A DNA stretch of 64,000 nt from CAVUFH01 sp963740835 (GTDB taxonomy: Bacteria > Actinomycetota > Acidimicrobiia > IMCC26256 > PALSA-610). How positions within the stretch are numbered: position 1 is the stretch's first letter; each line of letters starts with the position of its first letter. Shown one piece after another: positions 1-8,649 of the stretch. Both the position numbers and the translations under genes were made by a program. The stretch covers positions 620,001 through 684,000 of the forward strand of contig CAVUFH010000007.1 of NCBI GenBank assembly GCA_963740835.1. Direction: 5' to 3'. The notes below the pieces were generated by a model. That model was given only the letters and a program-made list of their open reading frames with translations, was not told the DNA's origin and made no database searches.

Positions 1-1055
1 CGTGGATCACGTCCGGAGGCCGCGCGCGCGGCGGCGACCGCCGCGCGGACCCGACACCACGCTTCTGCGTTCCAACCGGGATCGTCGACCGCGTCCGCTT
101 CGAGCTCGACCTCGAGCGCGTCGAGCCGCGGCCGGTCGTCCGTCGTGAAGACGGCGAAGTCCTCCCACGGGGGTGGTTCGCCGAGCGGCTGACCGACGAA
201 CACCGGCACGAACAGCGACCGGCAGGGCGTACCGAGCAGGAAGCGGGCATTCGGACGGCGCCCGTTCGCACCGGGCGGTGGGAGCTCCGCGACGAGCGCC
301 GCGGTCGTGGCCTCGATGCCGGCGACATGCATGCAGATGGTCCAGCCGTTCGCGCCGCCGACATGCGAGCGCAGGTGTGCTTCGAGCGTTGCAACCGTCA
401 CCGGCTCGCGCGCCAGCACCGCCCGGCTCGCGCGTAAGCGCGGATCCACGAGTGTCGTCACCGGCTGCCGGGGATGACGGTGCGCGGTGTCGAACGCGGA
501 GATCGTCGTGCGGTTCGAGGTGGCACGGGTGCGCGGCACCGGTTCGACCGCCCACGTCGAGCCGGAGGTCTCGAGCGCGAACGCGCGCACGGGGTCGGCG
601 ACGAGGAACGACGACCAGTACGGCCGTACCGCGTCCCGGTGACCCGAGCCGCCTTGTCCGTGTTGCTCGAGCAGCGACGTCATCACGTCGATAGCGTCGG
701 TTGCGGACGGGGCGCGCTCGAGTCCGAGGCGCACGAGATCGATCCCGATGAGACCCGCGGGCGCGTCGCGCGGGTCGAGGGTCGTGAAGATCGTCTCGTT
801 CCCTATTGCGACGCCGGCTTCGTTCACGCCGTGCTCCACGCCCCACGCCCACTCCGGCCGGGAGCCCACGAAGCCGACCGTCTCGCGTCCGGCGCCGGCG
901 ATCTCGACGTGCGTGGTGCGGAGCGGCGCCGTGTCGGGAAGAGATGGGAACCATTCGAGCCGTTGCGCTTCGTCCGGCGGCCGGTCGGAGTTCTTCGCGA
1001 ACAGCGTGACGCCCGCGTCGGTCGCGGGGGCGAGCGCACAGAGGCAGTCACACAT
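1..1055 (-). CDS. Secernin-like C69-family peptidase (partial, runs off left edge)
   Basis: About 351 codons are visible and the 3' end lies outside the window. The ATG at 1055 gives an N-terminus MCDCLCALAPATDAG followed by LFAKNSDRPPDEAQ. This is the signature start of secernin/dipeptidase-like (peptidase C69, Ntn-hydrolase fold) proteins, where a near-N-terminal Cys is the expected nucleophile. Later segments such as GVNEAGVAIGNETIFT and GLIGIDLVRLGLERA also fit the family, whose members hydrolyse small amide or peptide bonds in the cytoplasm. The gene is divergent from the small HTH gene at 1129 and shares a 73-bp intergenic region with it. Substrate cannot be inferred. Family assignment is from motif memory and is fairly secure. 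Confidence 0.75.
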   Translation of the reverse strand, partial: MCDCLCALAPATDAGVTLFAKNSDRPPDEAQRLEWFPSLPDTAPLRTTHVEIAGAGRETVGFVGSRPEWAWGVEHGVNEAGVAIGNETIFTTLDPRDAPAGLIGIDLVRLGLERAPSATDAIDVMTSLLEQHGQGGSGHRDAVRPYWSSFLVADPVRAFALETSGSTWAVEPVPRTRATSNRTTISAFDTAHRHPRQPVTTLVDPRLRASRAVLAREPVTVATLEAHLRSHVGGANGWTICMHVAGIEATTAALVAELPPPGANGRRPNARFLLGTPCRSLFVPVFVGQPLGEPPPWEDFAVFTTDDRPRLDALEVELEADAVDDPGWNAEAWCRVRAAVAAARAASGRDP

Positions 1056-1080
1056 GCGACTCCATCATGTACCACCGCGA

Positions 1081-1128
1081 GGTCAATATCGGTTGACAAC
1101 GTCGCTGCGAGTCAACTAACGTTGACGC
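1081..1128. promoter_or_regulatory. Divergent promoter region with repeated GTTGAC/GTCAAC boxes
   Basis: GTTGAC occurs at 1092-1097 and 1121-1126, and its complement GTCAAC at 1111-1116. TTGACA at 1093-1098 followed by TAACGT at 1117-1122 (18-bp spacer) is a plausible sigma-70-type promoter for the HTH gene. Its start point would fall almost on the ATG at 1129, implying a leaderless message. The boxes overlap this promoter, so they are candidate operators for the HTH protein. Inferred only. Confidence 0.35.
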
Positions 1129-1362
1129 ATGGCAGCAAGCAACACGGTCACCCGGTCGGGCGACGGCCCGGACGGAGTCCTCGGCGAGCTCGCCCGGCTG
1201 GTCGCCGACCGCGCCGAGCTGGAGCGGCGGGAAGCCGCGCTCGTACGCAAGGCTCGGAACCAGGGAATCGTGTGGGAACAGATCGCGGCGTCCCTCGGCG
1301 TGACGAAGCAAGCCGTGCACAAGAAGTACGCGGCGGGGATGTTCGGGCGACGACGCGCCTGA
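1129..1362 (+). CDS. Small helix-turn-helix DNA-binding protein
   Basis: This 77-residue protein has an N-terminal helical stretch (VLGELARLVADRAELERREAA) followed by a compact HTH near residues 43-65, containing GIVWEQIAASLGVTKQAVHKK. The pattern matches the sigma-70 region 4-like or AsnC-like HTH of small actinobacterial regulators that often accompany metabolic genes. There is no recognisable Shine-Dalgarno sequence. The promoter geometry suggests translation from a leaderless transcript starting at the ATG. It is divergent from the secernin-like gene and may regulate it and itself through the GTTGAC boxes between them. No sensor or dimerisation domain is evident. Confidence 0.7.
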   Translation: MAASNTVTRSGDGPDGVLGELARLVADRAELERREAALVRKARNQGIVWEQIAASLGVTKQAVHKKYAAGMFGRRRA

Positions 1363-1465
1363 TCCGCCGCGGTATTTGCCGGAATGGCGCTTGCACTGCT
1401 CGACTCTGCGCGCGACGCGCTCCCCCGAGGCGCAACCGCCCGAACCGACACCAGGAGAGCTCGCC

Positions 1466-1954
1466 ATGGCGCACCCGCGCGAGGAGATCGAAGCAACGGT
1501 GCGGCGCTACGTCGCGGTGCGCGAGAACATCGACAACGGCGACGGGACGTGGCGGGACCTGGCCCAGTTCTTCACCGACGACGCGGTGTTCATCGACCCC
1601 GCGTGGGGCCGGGTGGAAGGCATCGAAGAGATGAAAGCGACCGTCTTCGGCGACGCGATGGTCGGGCTCGAGGACTGGAAGTTCCCGGTGGAGTTCTGCG
1701 CCATCGAGGGCGACAACGTGATCATCAAGTGGAAGCAGTTGCTGCCCGGCGCGCGCCCGGACGGCACGCCGTGGCAACAATCGGGGGTATCGACATTGAT
1801 CTACGCCGGTGGCGGGAAGTTCCGCTACGAAGAGGACCTGCTCAACATGATGCACGTGTTCGAGGACATGCGCTCGAGCAAGTGCAAGGTCCCGGACGTC
1901 GCGATGCCGCCGAAGCATCCGAACCGAGACTTCTCGCGCCCCGCGCCGTCGTAA
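1466..1954 (+). CDS. SnoaL-like / NTF2-fold protein
   Basis: The 162-aa product begins MAHPREEIEATVRRYV and contains FFTDDAVFIDPAWGRVEG and EDWKFPVEFCAIEGDNVIIKW. This is the alternating helix/sheet pattern of the NTF2/SnoaL superfamily, whose members are small cytoplasmic enzymes or ligand-binding proteins (ester cyclases, isomerases, limonene-epoxide-hydrolase-like). GGAGAG at 1454-1459 is a suitable ribosome site for the ATG at 1466; earlier in-frame starts lack one. The gene ends 12 bp before the convergent ligD-like gene. No catalytic residues can be assigned, so the function is unknown beyond fold. Confidence 0.7.
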   Translation: MAHPREEIEATVRRYVAVRENIDNGDGTWRDLAQFFTDDAVFIDPAWGRVEGIEEMKATVFGDAMVGLEDWKFPVEFCAIEGDNVIIKWKQLLPGARPDGTPWQQSGVSTLIYAGGGKFRYEEDLLNMMHVFEDMRSSKCKVPDVAMPPKHPNRDFSRPAPS

Positions 1955-1966
1955 CGGGCTCGGCGG

Positions 1967-3679
1967 TTAGCGCGAAACCGGCGGCAACTTCTGCCGCGTC
2001 GTCAGGGATCCTGCGAACAGGTCGCCGACTTCGAGCACGCGCGCACCGGCGTCCCGGAGGTTCCATCGGTCACTGCGCAGGTCCGGTTCCTCGAGCTCTT
2101 CCCACGTGACGGGCATCGACACGGGCGCACCCGGTGCGGGACGGGCCGAGTACGGCGCGACGAGCGTCTTATTGATCGCGTTCTGTGTGTAGTCCAACCG
2201 CGCCAGGCCGCCGCGCTCGCGCTTGCCCCACTTCCAGCTGACCAAGCCGGGCACGGTGTCACCGACGAGGCGCGACACCGCCTCGACCCACTCGCGTGTG
2301 TCAGTGAACGCGAGGCCGGGCGCGACGGGCACGAAGATCTGCACGCCCCGCTGTCCCGACAGCTTCGGGAACCCACGTACGTGCAGGTGATCGAGCGCAG
2401 CCCGATACAGCTGCACGAAGGTCATCACGTCCGGCCACGTCGTCTTCTCACCCGGGTCGATGTCGATGAGCGCGTGCGTGGGTTCCTTCACCTTCGGGAT
2501 CTTCGACGTCCACGGGTGCAGTTCGACCGCGCCGTAGTTCGCGAGCCACGCGAGCGCCGCGGGCCGATCCGCCACGAGGTACCACTCGGTCTCCCCCGCG
2601 CCCGCGTCCTCGTACCGCCACCGGGTGAGCCATTCCGGCGCGTGCGAAGGGATGGACTTGTGCCAGAAGCCCGGCTTGTCGACACCGTTCGGGAATCGGT
2701 GCATGTTGAGTGGCCGGCCTGCGAGATACGGAACCATCACCGGCGCAACCATCGCGTAGTAGCGGATCAGATCGCGCTTGGTGAGCGGTTTCTCGCGCTT
2801 GTTGCGGGGCGGGAACAGCACCTTGTCGAGGTTGGTGAGCGCCAGCACAACACCGTCGAACTCCCACTCGCCGTTCATACCGAGCGCGTCGAGCGCGGCG
2901 ATGTCGGGCAGGGTCGAGGAGAAGTCGAGGCTTGCGCTCGCGGCCGGCGCGTCACTGCGCCAGACCGCGTCGGGATCCGCCTTCACTTCGTCGTTGGTGC
3001 GACCGCTGCGCACCGACTTCGGGTAATCGTCGACGTTCCAACCCTTCACCGCGGCCTCGTCGTTCTTGTGGAAGACGAGCCACTGCTCCTTGTCGCTGCG
3101 GTCCGGACCGCGCCGGATCATCACGAAGCGCCCCCGCAACTTCTCGCCATGGAGCTCGACGTGCAACTCGCCGTCCTCGACCGCCCGCACCGGGTCGTCG
3201 GTGTGCACGGGCTCGTACGTGCCCCAGTCCCAGACGATGACGTCGCCGCCGCCGTACTCGCCGCGCGGAATCGTCCCCTCGAAGTCGAAGTACTCCACCG
3301 GATGGTCCTCGACGTGCACGCCGAGGCGCTTGGCCGCGGGGTCGAGCGACAAGCCCTTCGGGATCGCCCAGCTCGCGAGCACGCCGCCCATCTCGAGCCG
3401 GAAGTCGTAGTGCAGGGCGCGGGCCCGGTGGCGCTGCACGACGAACCGGTTGCCGGCCTCGGCCGCCGGCGCCCCCGCCGGTTCCGCGGTCTTGGTGAAG
3501 TCCCGCTTCGCCGCGTACTCCGCCAGCGGCACCTTCTTCTTCGCCGCGACCGTCTTCTTCGCCGCAGCCGGCTTCTTGGTCGCCGGCTTCTTGGTCGCCG
3601 GCTTCTTGGTTGCCGTCTTCTTGGTTGCCGTCTTCTTGGTCGCGGGCTTCTTGCTCGCCGGCTGCTTCTTCATCGCCAC
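1967..3679 (-). CDS. LigD-like NHEJ protein: 3'-phosphoesterase plus polymerase/primase domains, no ligase
   Basis: The product is 570 aa. Residues 1-55 form a Lys/Ala/Pro/Thr-rich tail of repeated ATKK and PATKK units, resembling bacterial histone H1-like tails. Residues about 80-240 match the LigD phosphoesterase domain, which trims 3' ends (FVVQRHRARALHYDFRLEMG, EYFDFEGTIPRGEYGGG). The C-terminal part from about residue 280 matches the LigD polymerase/primase domain (HRFPNGVDKPGFWHK, ALIDIDPGEKTTWPD with its metal-binding DxD, SGQRGVQIFVP). The ATP-dependent ligase domain is absent, so a separate ligase would be needed for end joining. No Ku gene is in the window. The first 728 nt lie within the open frame of the upstream thioesterase gene on the same strand. 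Confidence 0.85.
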   Translation of the reverse strand: MAMKKQPASKKPATKKTATKKTATKKPATKKPATKKPAAAKKTVAAKKKVPLAEYAAKRDFTKTAEPAGAPAAEAGNRFVVQRHRARALHYDFRLEMGGVLASWAIPKGLSLDPAAKRLGVHVEDHPVEYFDFEGTIPRGEYGGGDVIVWDWGTYEPVHTDDPVRAVEDGELHVELHGEKLRGRFVMIRRGPDRSDKEQWLVFHKNDEAAVKGWNVDDYPKSVRSGRTNDEVKADPDAVWRSDAPAASASLDFSSTLPDIAALDALGMNGEWEFDGVVLALTNLDKVLFPPRNKREKPLTKRDLIRYYAMVAPVMVPYLAGRPLNMHRFPNGVDKPGFWHKSIPSHAPEWLTRWRYEDAGAGETEWYLVADRPAALAWLANYGAVELHPWTSKIPKVKEPTHALIDIDPGEKTTWPDVMTFVQLYRAALDHLHVRGFPKLSGQRGVQIFVPVAPGLAFTDTREWVEAVSRLVGDTVPGLVSWKWGKRERGGLARLDYTQNAINKTLVAPYSARPAPGAPVSMPVTWEELEEPDLRSDRWNLRDAGARVLEVGDLFAGSLTTRQKLPPVSR

Positions 3680-4568
3680 ATGGTGCGGTGTACCCGATTC
3701 GCGAGCTGCGTGTCACCCGCCCCGGGAGGTCCGGGCTCGGTCTCGACCGGGTGAGCCGCATCTCCTGCGCGACCGACACCACGATGTGTCCGTCGGTGTC
3801 GTGCATGGTGCCGCGGAGCAGTCCCCGTCCGCCCGCGTTGACGAGGGCGTGGACGTCGAAGCAGAGCCACTCGTCGGCACGACACGGACGGTGGAACCAG
3901 ACGGAGTGGTCGAGACTCACCATGCCGGTGATGTCGCCGTCGAGGTGGTGCGGCCGGCCGCCGGTTCCGGTCCAGTCGGAGGCGAAACCGATGAGCGCCG
4001 CGTGCAGGTGGGGATCGTTCGGCAGCCGGCTGGGCATCCGGAACCAGTGCCGGTGCGTCGAGTGGCGCGTGCCGTCGGCCCGTTCCGGGGTCGGGCCGAT
4101 GTCGGCCGCGATCCAGGGACCCGGCCCACCCGACGCGGTGTAGTCCTCAGGTGCGCCGATGTCGGTTGCGAGCGGGAGGTCGTACTCGTAGCCGGCCGTG
4201 TCGGCGGTGAACGACGCGGTCATCGAGAGCACCGGTGCGTCGTGCTGCGTGGCGTCGAGCTGACGGGTCGCGAACGAACGTCCGTCGCGCAGTGACGCGA
4301 CCTGGTAGTGCACCGGCGAACCGGCCGCGACCGCGCGCAGGAAGTAGGCGTGCAGCGAGTGGATGCGCCATCCGTCGGGTGCAGTACGGGTCACTGCGGC
4401 GACTGCCTGCGCAATCACGAATCCACCGAACAGCACCGGGCCGAACCACATCGGCGTCTCGCCGACCCACCCGTCGGCGTCGGGTTCCACGGCCAGGAAC
4501 TGCCGCGTTTCCGCGACGACGGCGTCGAGATCTTCGGGCGCGTCGAGATCGTCGGGTGCATCCGCCAT
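2952..4568 (-). CDS. Acyl-CoA thioesterase II-like (TesB/hotdog) protein with abnormal 3' read-through
   Basis: The functional part is residues 1 to about 275 (4568 to about 3745). It is a double-hotdog thioesterase with WFGPVLFGGFVIAQAVAAV, HSLHAYFLRA, SLRDGRSFATRQLDA and, in the second half, SLDHSVWFHRPCRADEWLCF and GRGLLRGTMHDTDG. These proteins hydrolyse acyl-CoA to free acid and CoA. The ATG at 4568 (MADAPDD) is chosen over ATG 4622 because the latter adds only non-conserved residues. The frame then has no stop until 2952, reading out of frame through the ligD tail. A normal TesB gene would end near 3700, so a lost stop (frameshift) or a real long overlap are the alternatives. Confidence 0.7.
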   Translation of the reverse strand: MADAPDDLDAPEDLDAVVAETRQFLAVEPDADGWVGETPMWFGPVLFGGFVIAQAVAAVTRTAPDGWRIHSLHAYFLRAVAAGSPVHYQVASLRDGRSFATRQLDATQHDAPVLSMTASFTADTAGYEYDLPLATDIGAPEDYTASGGPGPWIAADIGPTPERADGTRHSTHRHWFRMPSRLPNDPHLHAALIGFASDWTGTGGRPHHLDGDITGMVSLDHSVWFHRPCRADEWLCFDVHALVNAGGRGLLRGTMHDTDGHIVVSVAQEMRLTRSRPSPDLPGRVTRSSRIGYTAPCGDEEAAGEQEARDQEDGNQEDGNQEAGDQEAGDQEAGCGEEDGRGEEEGAAGGVRGEAGLHQDRGTGGGAGGRGRQPVRRAAPPGPRPALRLPARDGRRARELGDPEGLVARPRGQAPRRARRGPSGGVLRLRGDDSARRVRRRRRHRLGLGHVRARAHRRPGAGGRGRRVARRAPWREVAGALRDDPARSGPQRQGAVARLPQERRGRGEGLERRRLPEVGAQRSHQRRSEGGSRRGLAQ

Positions 4569-4667
4569 GCCCGCCGAGCCTAGGTGCGCCGCCGCGCCCG
4601 GAACTCGGTGTTTTGGCGACATTCGGCGACCGCCACGGTCGCCATTTGTCGCCGAAACCTGCGTTGT

Positions 4668-6131
4668 TCAGCCGGTGAAGGGGCTGCGATGGGGGCGGAC
4701 GGGCGCAGTCGCGAGGAACGGCCGGACGTGCGCGTCCATGAGCTCGTCGACCACGGCCTTGTACTCGGGCGCGCCGACACAGTTCTCGTCTTCGTTCGGG
4801 TCGTCGGTGAGATCGAAGAGCTGGCACGGAGCGATCGCATCTTCGTCGACGACGAGCTTGTACCGCTCGGTCGTGAACGCGGCGAAGCCCCAGTTCTCAC
4901 TGATCGACACCTCTCGCGCGGCCGGCGCGTCACCGTCGACATAGCCACGTAGTGATCGTCCCTCACTCGCGCGGAGCGCGGGCGCCGACGCGACGTCGCG
5001 CAGGGTCGCCGGTACATCGAGGTGCTCGACGAGCCCGTCGATGACGCGCGGCTCGCAGCCACCCGGCGGCCGGAGGATCAGCGGGACGCGCACGGCCGCG
5101 TCGTAGAGCACGCACTTCGACATCATCCCGTGGTTGCCGCCCATCTCGCCGTGGTCGCTCGTGTACACGATCCACGTGTTTTCGAGGAGACCGCGGGCGC
5201 CGAGGGCCGCGACGATGCGGCCGACTGCGTCGTCGATCACGCTCACATCTGCGCTGTACGCGCGGCGCATACCGCGAATCGCCTCCTCGGTCATCGTCTT
5301 CGTATCCGAGAGGTCGAGGAACGCCTGCAGCAGCCGGCCGTACCTGCCGGTGCCGTCGATATCGGGGCGGCGCGTCGTCGTGGGCATCGTCACGTCCACT
5401 CCGGCATAGCGATCCACGGCCACCTGCGGTGCGTCCCACGGGTCATGCGGCCCCGGGAAGCCGACGAATAGAAAGAACGGCTCGGCGTGGTCGCCGGCGT
5501 CGATCCACTCCACCGCGCGGGCGCCGTGCCACGCGTCGATGTACGCGTCGAGCGGCAGCGGCACGGGAGTCGAGTCCCACATCGGCACCCGCTTCGTCGC
5601 GCCCTGGCCGGACTCGTTCTCTCCCTGGTAGCTCCGATCCGCAATGTGGCGGCGGTACGCGTCGAGCAACCCGCGTTCTCGCAGCGCGTCCGTGTAGAGA
5701 TTCGGTGTTGCACCGGCGAACTTGTCACCGGTCTCGATCACCTCGGTGAAGCCGAGGGCCTGCAGCCGCGGCGCCATGTCGTCGATGTGGCGCGCGTCCT
5801 TGTCTTCGTCCTTGTACAGGTGCGCCTTGCCGAGCAGCGTCGTGCGGTACCCCGCGTCGCGCAGGGCCTTGACGTACGTCGGTGACGACCGCGCGATCTC
5901 CGCCCAGTTCGTGTACACGCCGTGATCGCGCACGTAACGCTCGGTCATGAACGATGCCCGCGCCGGCATGCAGAGCGGACCCTGGCAACTGACGCGCGAG
6001 AAGCGGGCCCCTTCGGACGCCAGCGCGTCCAGGTTCGGCGTCAATACACCGGCCGCGCCCGCGCAGCCCATGAGGTCGGCGCGGTGTTGATCGGACATGA
6101 TCACGACGAGGTTGGGCGCGCGTGAAGCCAT
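4668..6131 (-). CDS. Sulfatase (formylglycine-dependent, alkaline phosphatase superfamily)
   Basis: The 487-residue enzyme begins MASRAPNLVVIMSDQHRAD, containing the first metal-binding Asp of type I sulfatases. The formylglycine motif C-x-P-x-R is present as CMPAR within SCQGPLCMPARASFMTER, so activation by a formylglycine-generating enzyme is expected. Further family landmarks are GKAHLYKDEDKD, GFPGPHDPWDAP and YTSDHGEMGGNHGMMSK, the last carrying the C-terminal metal Asp-His. There is no signal peptide, implying a cytoplasmic choline-sulfatase- or phosphonate-hydrolase-like enzyme. Substrate is unknown. It is divergent from the alpha/beta hydrolase gene. Length is normal for the family. 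Confidence 0.85.
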   Translation of the reverse strand: MASRAPNLVVIMSDQHRADLMGCAGAAGVLTPNLDALASEGARFSRVSCQGPLCMPARASFMTERYVRDHGVYTNWAEIARSSPTYVKALRDAGYRTTLLGKAHLYKDEDKDARHIDDMAPRLQALGFTEVIETGDKFAGATPNLYTDALRERGLLDAYRRHIADRSYQGENESGQGATKRVPMWDSTPVPLPLDAYIDAWHGARAVEWIDAGDHAEPFFLFVGFPGPHDPWDAPQVAVDRYAGVDVTMPTTTRRPDIDGTGRYGRLLQAFLDLSDTKTMTEEAIRGMRRAYSADVSVIDDAVGRIVAALGARGLLENTWIVYTSDHGEMGGNHGMMSKCVLYDAAVRVPLILRPPGGCEPRVIDGLVEHLDVPATLRDVASAPALRASEGRSLRGYVDGDAPAAREVSISENWGFAAFTTERYKLVVDEDAIAPCQLFDLTDDPNEDENCVGAPEYKAVVDELMDAHVRPFLATAPVRPHRSPFTG

Positions 6132-6221
6132 GCCGGAACCTTGGCGCACCGGACGCGATGCTCGCCAAACCAGTCCGGTCTAGGCTCCCGCGACCAGGCT
6201 TGGGACCCCGGGGGATACGCC

Positions 6222-7045
6222 GTGTCGACTACAACCAATGCTGGAGCGGAGATCTACTACGAAGCGTTCGGGACGGCCGGCGATCCGACGCTCCTGCTCG
6301 TCAACGGCCTCGGCTCCCAGTGCATCAACTACGCCGCCGATTGGTGCGAGAAGTATGCGGCGCAGGGGTTTGCGGTGGTGCGCTTCGACAACCGCGACAC
6401 CGGGCTCTCGTCCAAGCTCGACGGCGTGCAGTACACGCTGCGCGACATGGCCGGAGACGCGATCGCGGTGCTCGACGCGCTGGGCGTGGCCCGCGCCCAC
6501 GTCCTCGGCGTCTCGATGGGCGGGATGATCGTCCAGCGCCTCGCGATCGACCACGCGGACCGCCTGCTGTCGATGACATCCGTCATGTCACGGACGGGCG
6601 AGCAGGAGTACGGCCAGAGCACCCCCGAAGCGCTGGCGTTCCTGACCCGAAAGCCGGCCGCGTCGCGCGTCGAGTACATCGACACCCAGGTCGTGGCGCT
6701 GCACGTGTACGGCTCGAAGCCGGAATGGCTCGACGAAGCCGACATCCGGGCGCGCGCGGGCGCCGCGTACGACCGCTGCTTCTATCCGGCCGGTTTTGCT
6801 CGCCAGATGCATGCGATCATGGCCGACGGATCGCGCGCCGACGCGTTGCGCACGGTGGACGTCCCCGCGCTCGTGATGCACGGCAGCCGGGACTGCCTCA
6901 TCGATCCGAGCGGTGGCCGCCGCACGGCCGAGCTCATCCCCGGTGCGCGCTACGTCGAGATCGACGGTATGGGCCACGACTACCCCGCGCGGTGTGGGAC
7001 ACGTGGATCGACACCTGGGTCGACTTCGTGCACGGGATCGGGTGA
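6222..7045 (+). CDS. Alpha/beta hydrolase (frameshifted near the 3' end)
   Basis: From the GTG at 6222 the product reads VSTTTNAGAEIYYEAFG. It has the oxyanion region LLLVNGLGSQCINYA, RFDNRDTGLS and the nucleophile elbow GVSMGGM (Ser nucleophile), typical of the TAP/aclacinomycin-esterase branch. The acid and base segments are VMHGSRDCLIDP and IDGMGHDYP. Just after MGHDY the frame breaks at a CCCC run (6983-6986). Adding one C restores PRAVWDTWIDTWVDFVHGIG and a TGA at 7043-7045 that overlaps the GTG of the next gene. About 274 aa after repair. A consensus error is most likely. Confidence 0.75.
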
Positions 7046-7773
7046 GCCCGAAACCATCGCCCGCAACGCCGGCCGCGAGGCGCGTCGACCGCTTGCCCTG
7101 GCCCGATGCGACACAAGCGCTCGACGATCTCGGCTGCGCAGTCGCCGGCTCCGTCCTCGACACCCGCGAGTGCCGCCGCCTCATCGCGCTCTACGGAGAC
7201 GACACGCGCTTTCGCGCCACGATCGACATGGCGCGCCACCGCTTCGGCGAAGGGCAGTACCGGTACTTCGCATCTCCCCTGCCGGAGATCGTCACCGAGT
7301 TGCGCGCTGCGTTCTGGCCGCACCTGCTACCGATCGCGCGCGACTGGGCCGCGCGTCTCGGTCGCCCCGCTCCCTGGCCCGACCGTCTCGTCGACTGGCT
7401 CGAGGAGTGCAACGCGGCGGGACAGACCCGCTCGACCCCGCTCATGCTCCGCTACGGACCCGGCGACTGGAACGCACTGCACCGCGACCTGTACGGCGAC
7501 CTCGTGTTCCCACTGCAGGTCGTCATCGGGCTCGACGCGCCAGGTGTCGACTACACCGGCGCCGAGTTCGTCGTCGTCGAGCAGCGACCACGCGCGCAGT
7601 CCCGGGCCACGGCCTCGGTCGTCGGGCAGGGCGACGCGCTCGTGTTCACGACGCGCGACCGGCCAGTGCGATCGGCGCGAGGATGGTCGGCGGCGCCGCT
7701 GCGCCACGGCGTGAGCGTGCTGCGGACGGGGCGCCGCCACACCCTCGGCCTCGTCTTCCACGATGCAGCGTAA
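7042..7773 (+). CDS. 2OG-Fe(II) oxygenase of the Oxygenase-NA family
   Basis: A 243-aa protein whose GTG start overlaps the stop of the preceding hydrolase (GGTGAG). It carries GCAVAGSVLDTRECRRLIAL, RFRATIDMARHRFGEGQYRY, and the iron ligands in NALHRDLYGDLVFPLQ (HxD). The distal His/Arg region is PLRHGVSVLRTGRRHTLG. This matches PF09859-type dioxygenases, which I recall as annotated for oxidative demethylation of damaged nucleic acid, though that role is weakly supported. Length is normal. Coupling to the hydrolase gene suggests cotranscription but not a shared pathway. Confidence 0.8.
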   Translation: MSPKPSPATPAARRVDRLPWPDATQALDDLGCAVAGSVLDTRECRRLIALYGDDTRFRATIDMARHRFGEGQYRYFASPLPEIVTELRAAFWPHLLPIARDWAARLGRPAPWPDRLVDWLEECNAAGQTRSTPLMLRYGPGDWNALHRDLYGDLVFPLQVVIGLDAPGVDYTGAEFVVVEQRPRAQSRATASVVGQGDALVFTTRDRPVRSARGWSAAPLRHGVSVLRTGRRHTLGLVFHDAA

Positions 7774-7836
7774 GCGCGAGCGGTCGACACGTTGTCCGCG
7801 CGTGGGTAGCGTCGGCAACGGGGTGTCACCGCGTCG

Positions 7837-8649
7837 ATGAAGCCGTCTGCCAACTCGAGCCGGCGTTCTTCGGACACCGCACTCACGCGTCTCGCGGTGC
7901 TCGAGGCACTCGTCGAGACATCCGACGACGCGATCTTCAGCCACGACGACGGCGGGTTCGTCACGAGCTGGAACCAGAGCGCGGCCCGCATCTTCGGGTT
8001 GAGCGAAGCCGAAGTGCTCGGCCGGCGCGGTGCCTCCCTGTTCCCAGACCACCTGCGGCGCGCGGTTGAAGTCGTGCTGGAAACGATCGCCGCCGGAGAC
8101 CGTGTGCACCACTTCGAGACCGAGATCCGGCGCAAGGACGGTATGCCGGTCCCGATCGCACTGTCGGGCGCGCCCGTTCGCGACAAGGACGGCACGATCA
8201 TCGGCAGCGTGCTGATCGCGCGCGACATCACGGAGCAGCGGATTGCCCAAGCGACGCTGGCGGAGATCGACGCGCGTTCGCGCGCGAGCGAGGCCGAGGC
8301 GCACGTGGGCGCGTGGCTGTGGGACGTCGGCAGTGATGTCGTGCAGTGGACCGACGAGCTGCATCGCATCTACGCCGTCGACCCGCTCGACTTCGAGGGC
8401 ACCCTCGACGCTCACATCGAGCGCGTGCACCCCGATGACCGCGAGCGGTTCCGCGCTATGCTCGCGAACGCCGTCGCGTCCGGTCGGCCGTTCGCCGAGG
8501 AACATCGCATCCGGCGACCCGACGGTGAGGTGCGCTGGGTCTACACGCGTGCCGAGCCGACTCTCGGCTCCGACGGCACGGTCGTCGGCGTGCGCGGGCT
8601 CAGCGAAGACGTCGCGCGCCGCACGGCTCAGTCCCGCACCACCAGGTGA
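7837..8649 (+). CDS. Tandem PAS-domain sensory protein without output domain
   Basis: The 270-residue protein has two PAS domains. Residues about 22-130 contain SDDAIFSHDDGGFVTSWNQS, ARIFGLSEAEVLG and RDKDGTIIGSVLIARDITEQ. Residues about 155-262 contain GAWLWDVGSDVVQWTDE, RVHPDDRERF and RRPDGEVRWVYTRAEP. The protein stops after the second PAC motif with no kinase, GGDEF or HTH module, so it is either a partner-dependent sensor or a truncated one. The last codons overlap the convergent small gene at 8628-8888 by 22 bp. The ligand is unknown. Confidence 0.8.
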   Translation: MKPSANSSRRSSDTALTRLAVLEALVETSDDAIFSHDDGGFVTSWNQSAARIFGLSEAEVLGRRGASLFPDHLRRAVEVVLETIAAGDRVHHFETEIRRKDGMPVPIALSGAPVRDKDGTIIGSVLIARDITEQRIAQATLAEIDARSRASEAEAHVGAWLWDVGSDVVQWTDELHRIYAVDPLDFEGTLDAHIERVHPDDRERFRAMLANAVASGRPFAEEHRIRRPDGEVRWVYTRAEPTLGSDGTVVGVRGLSEDVARRTAQSRTTR

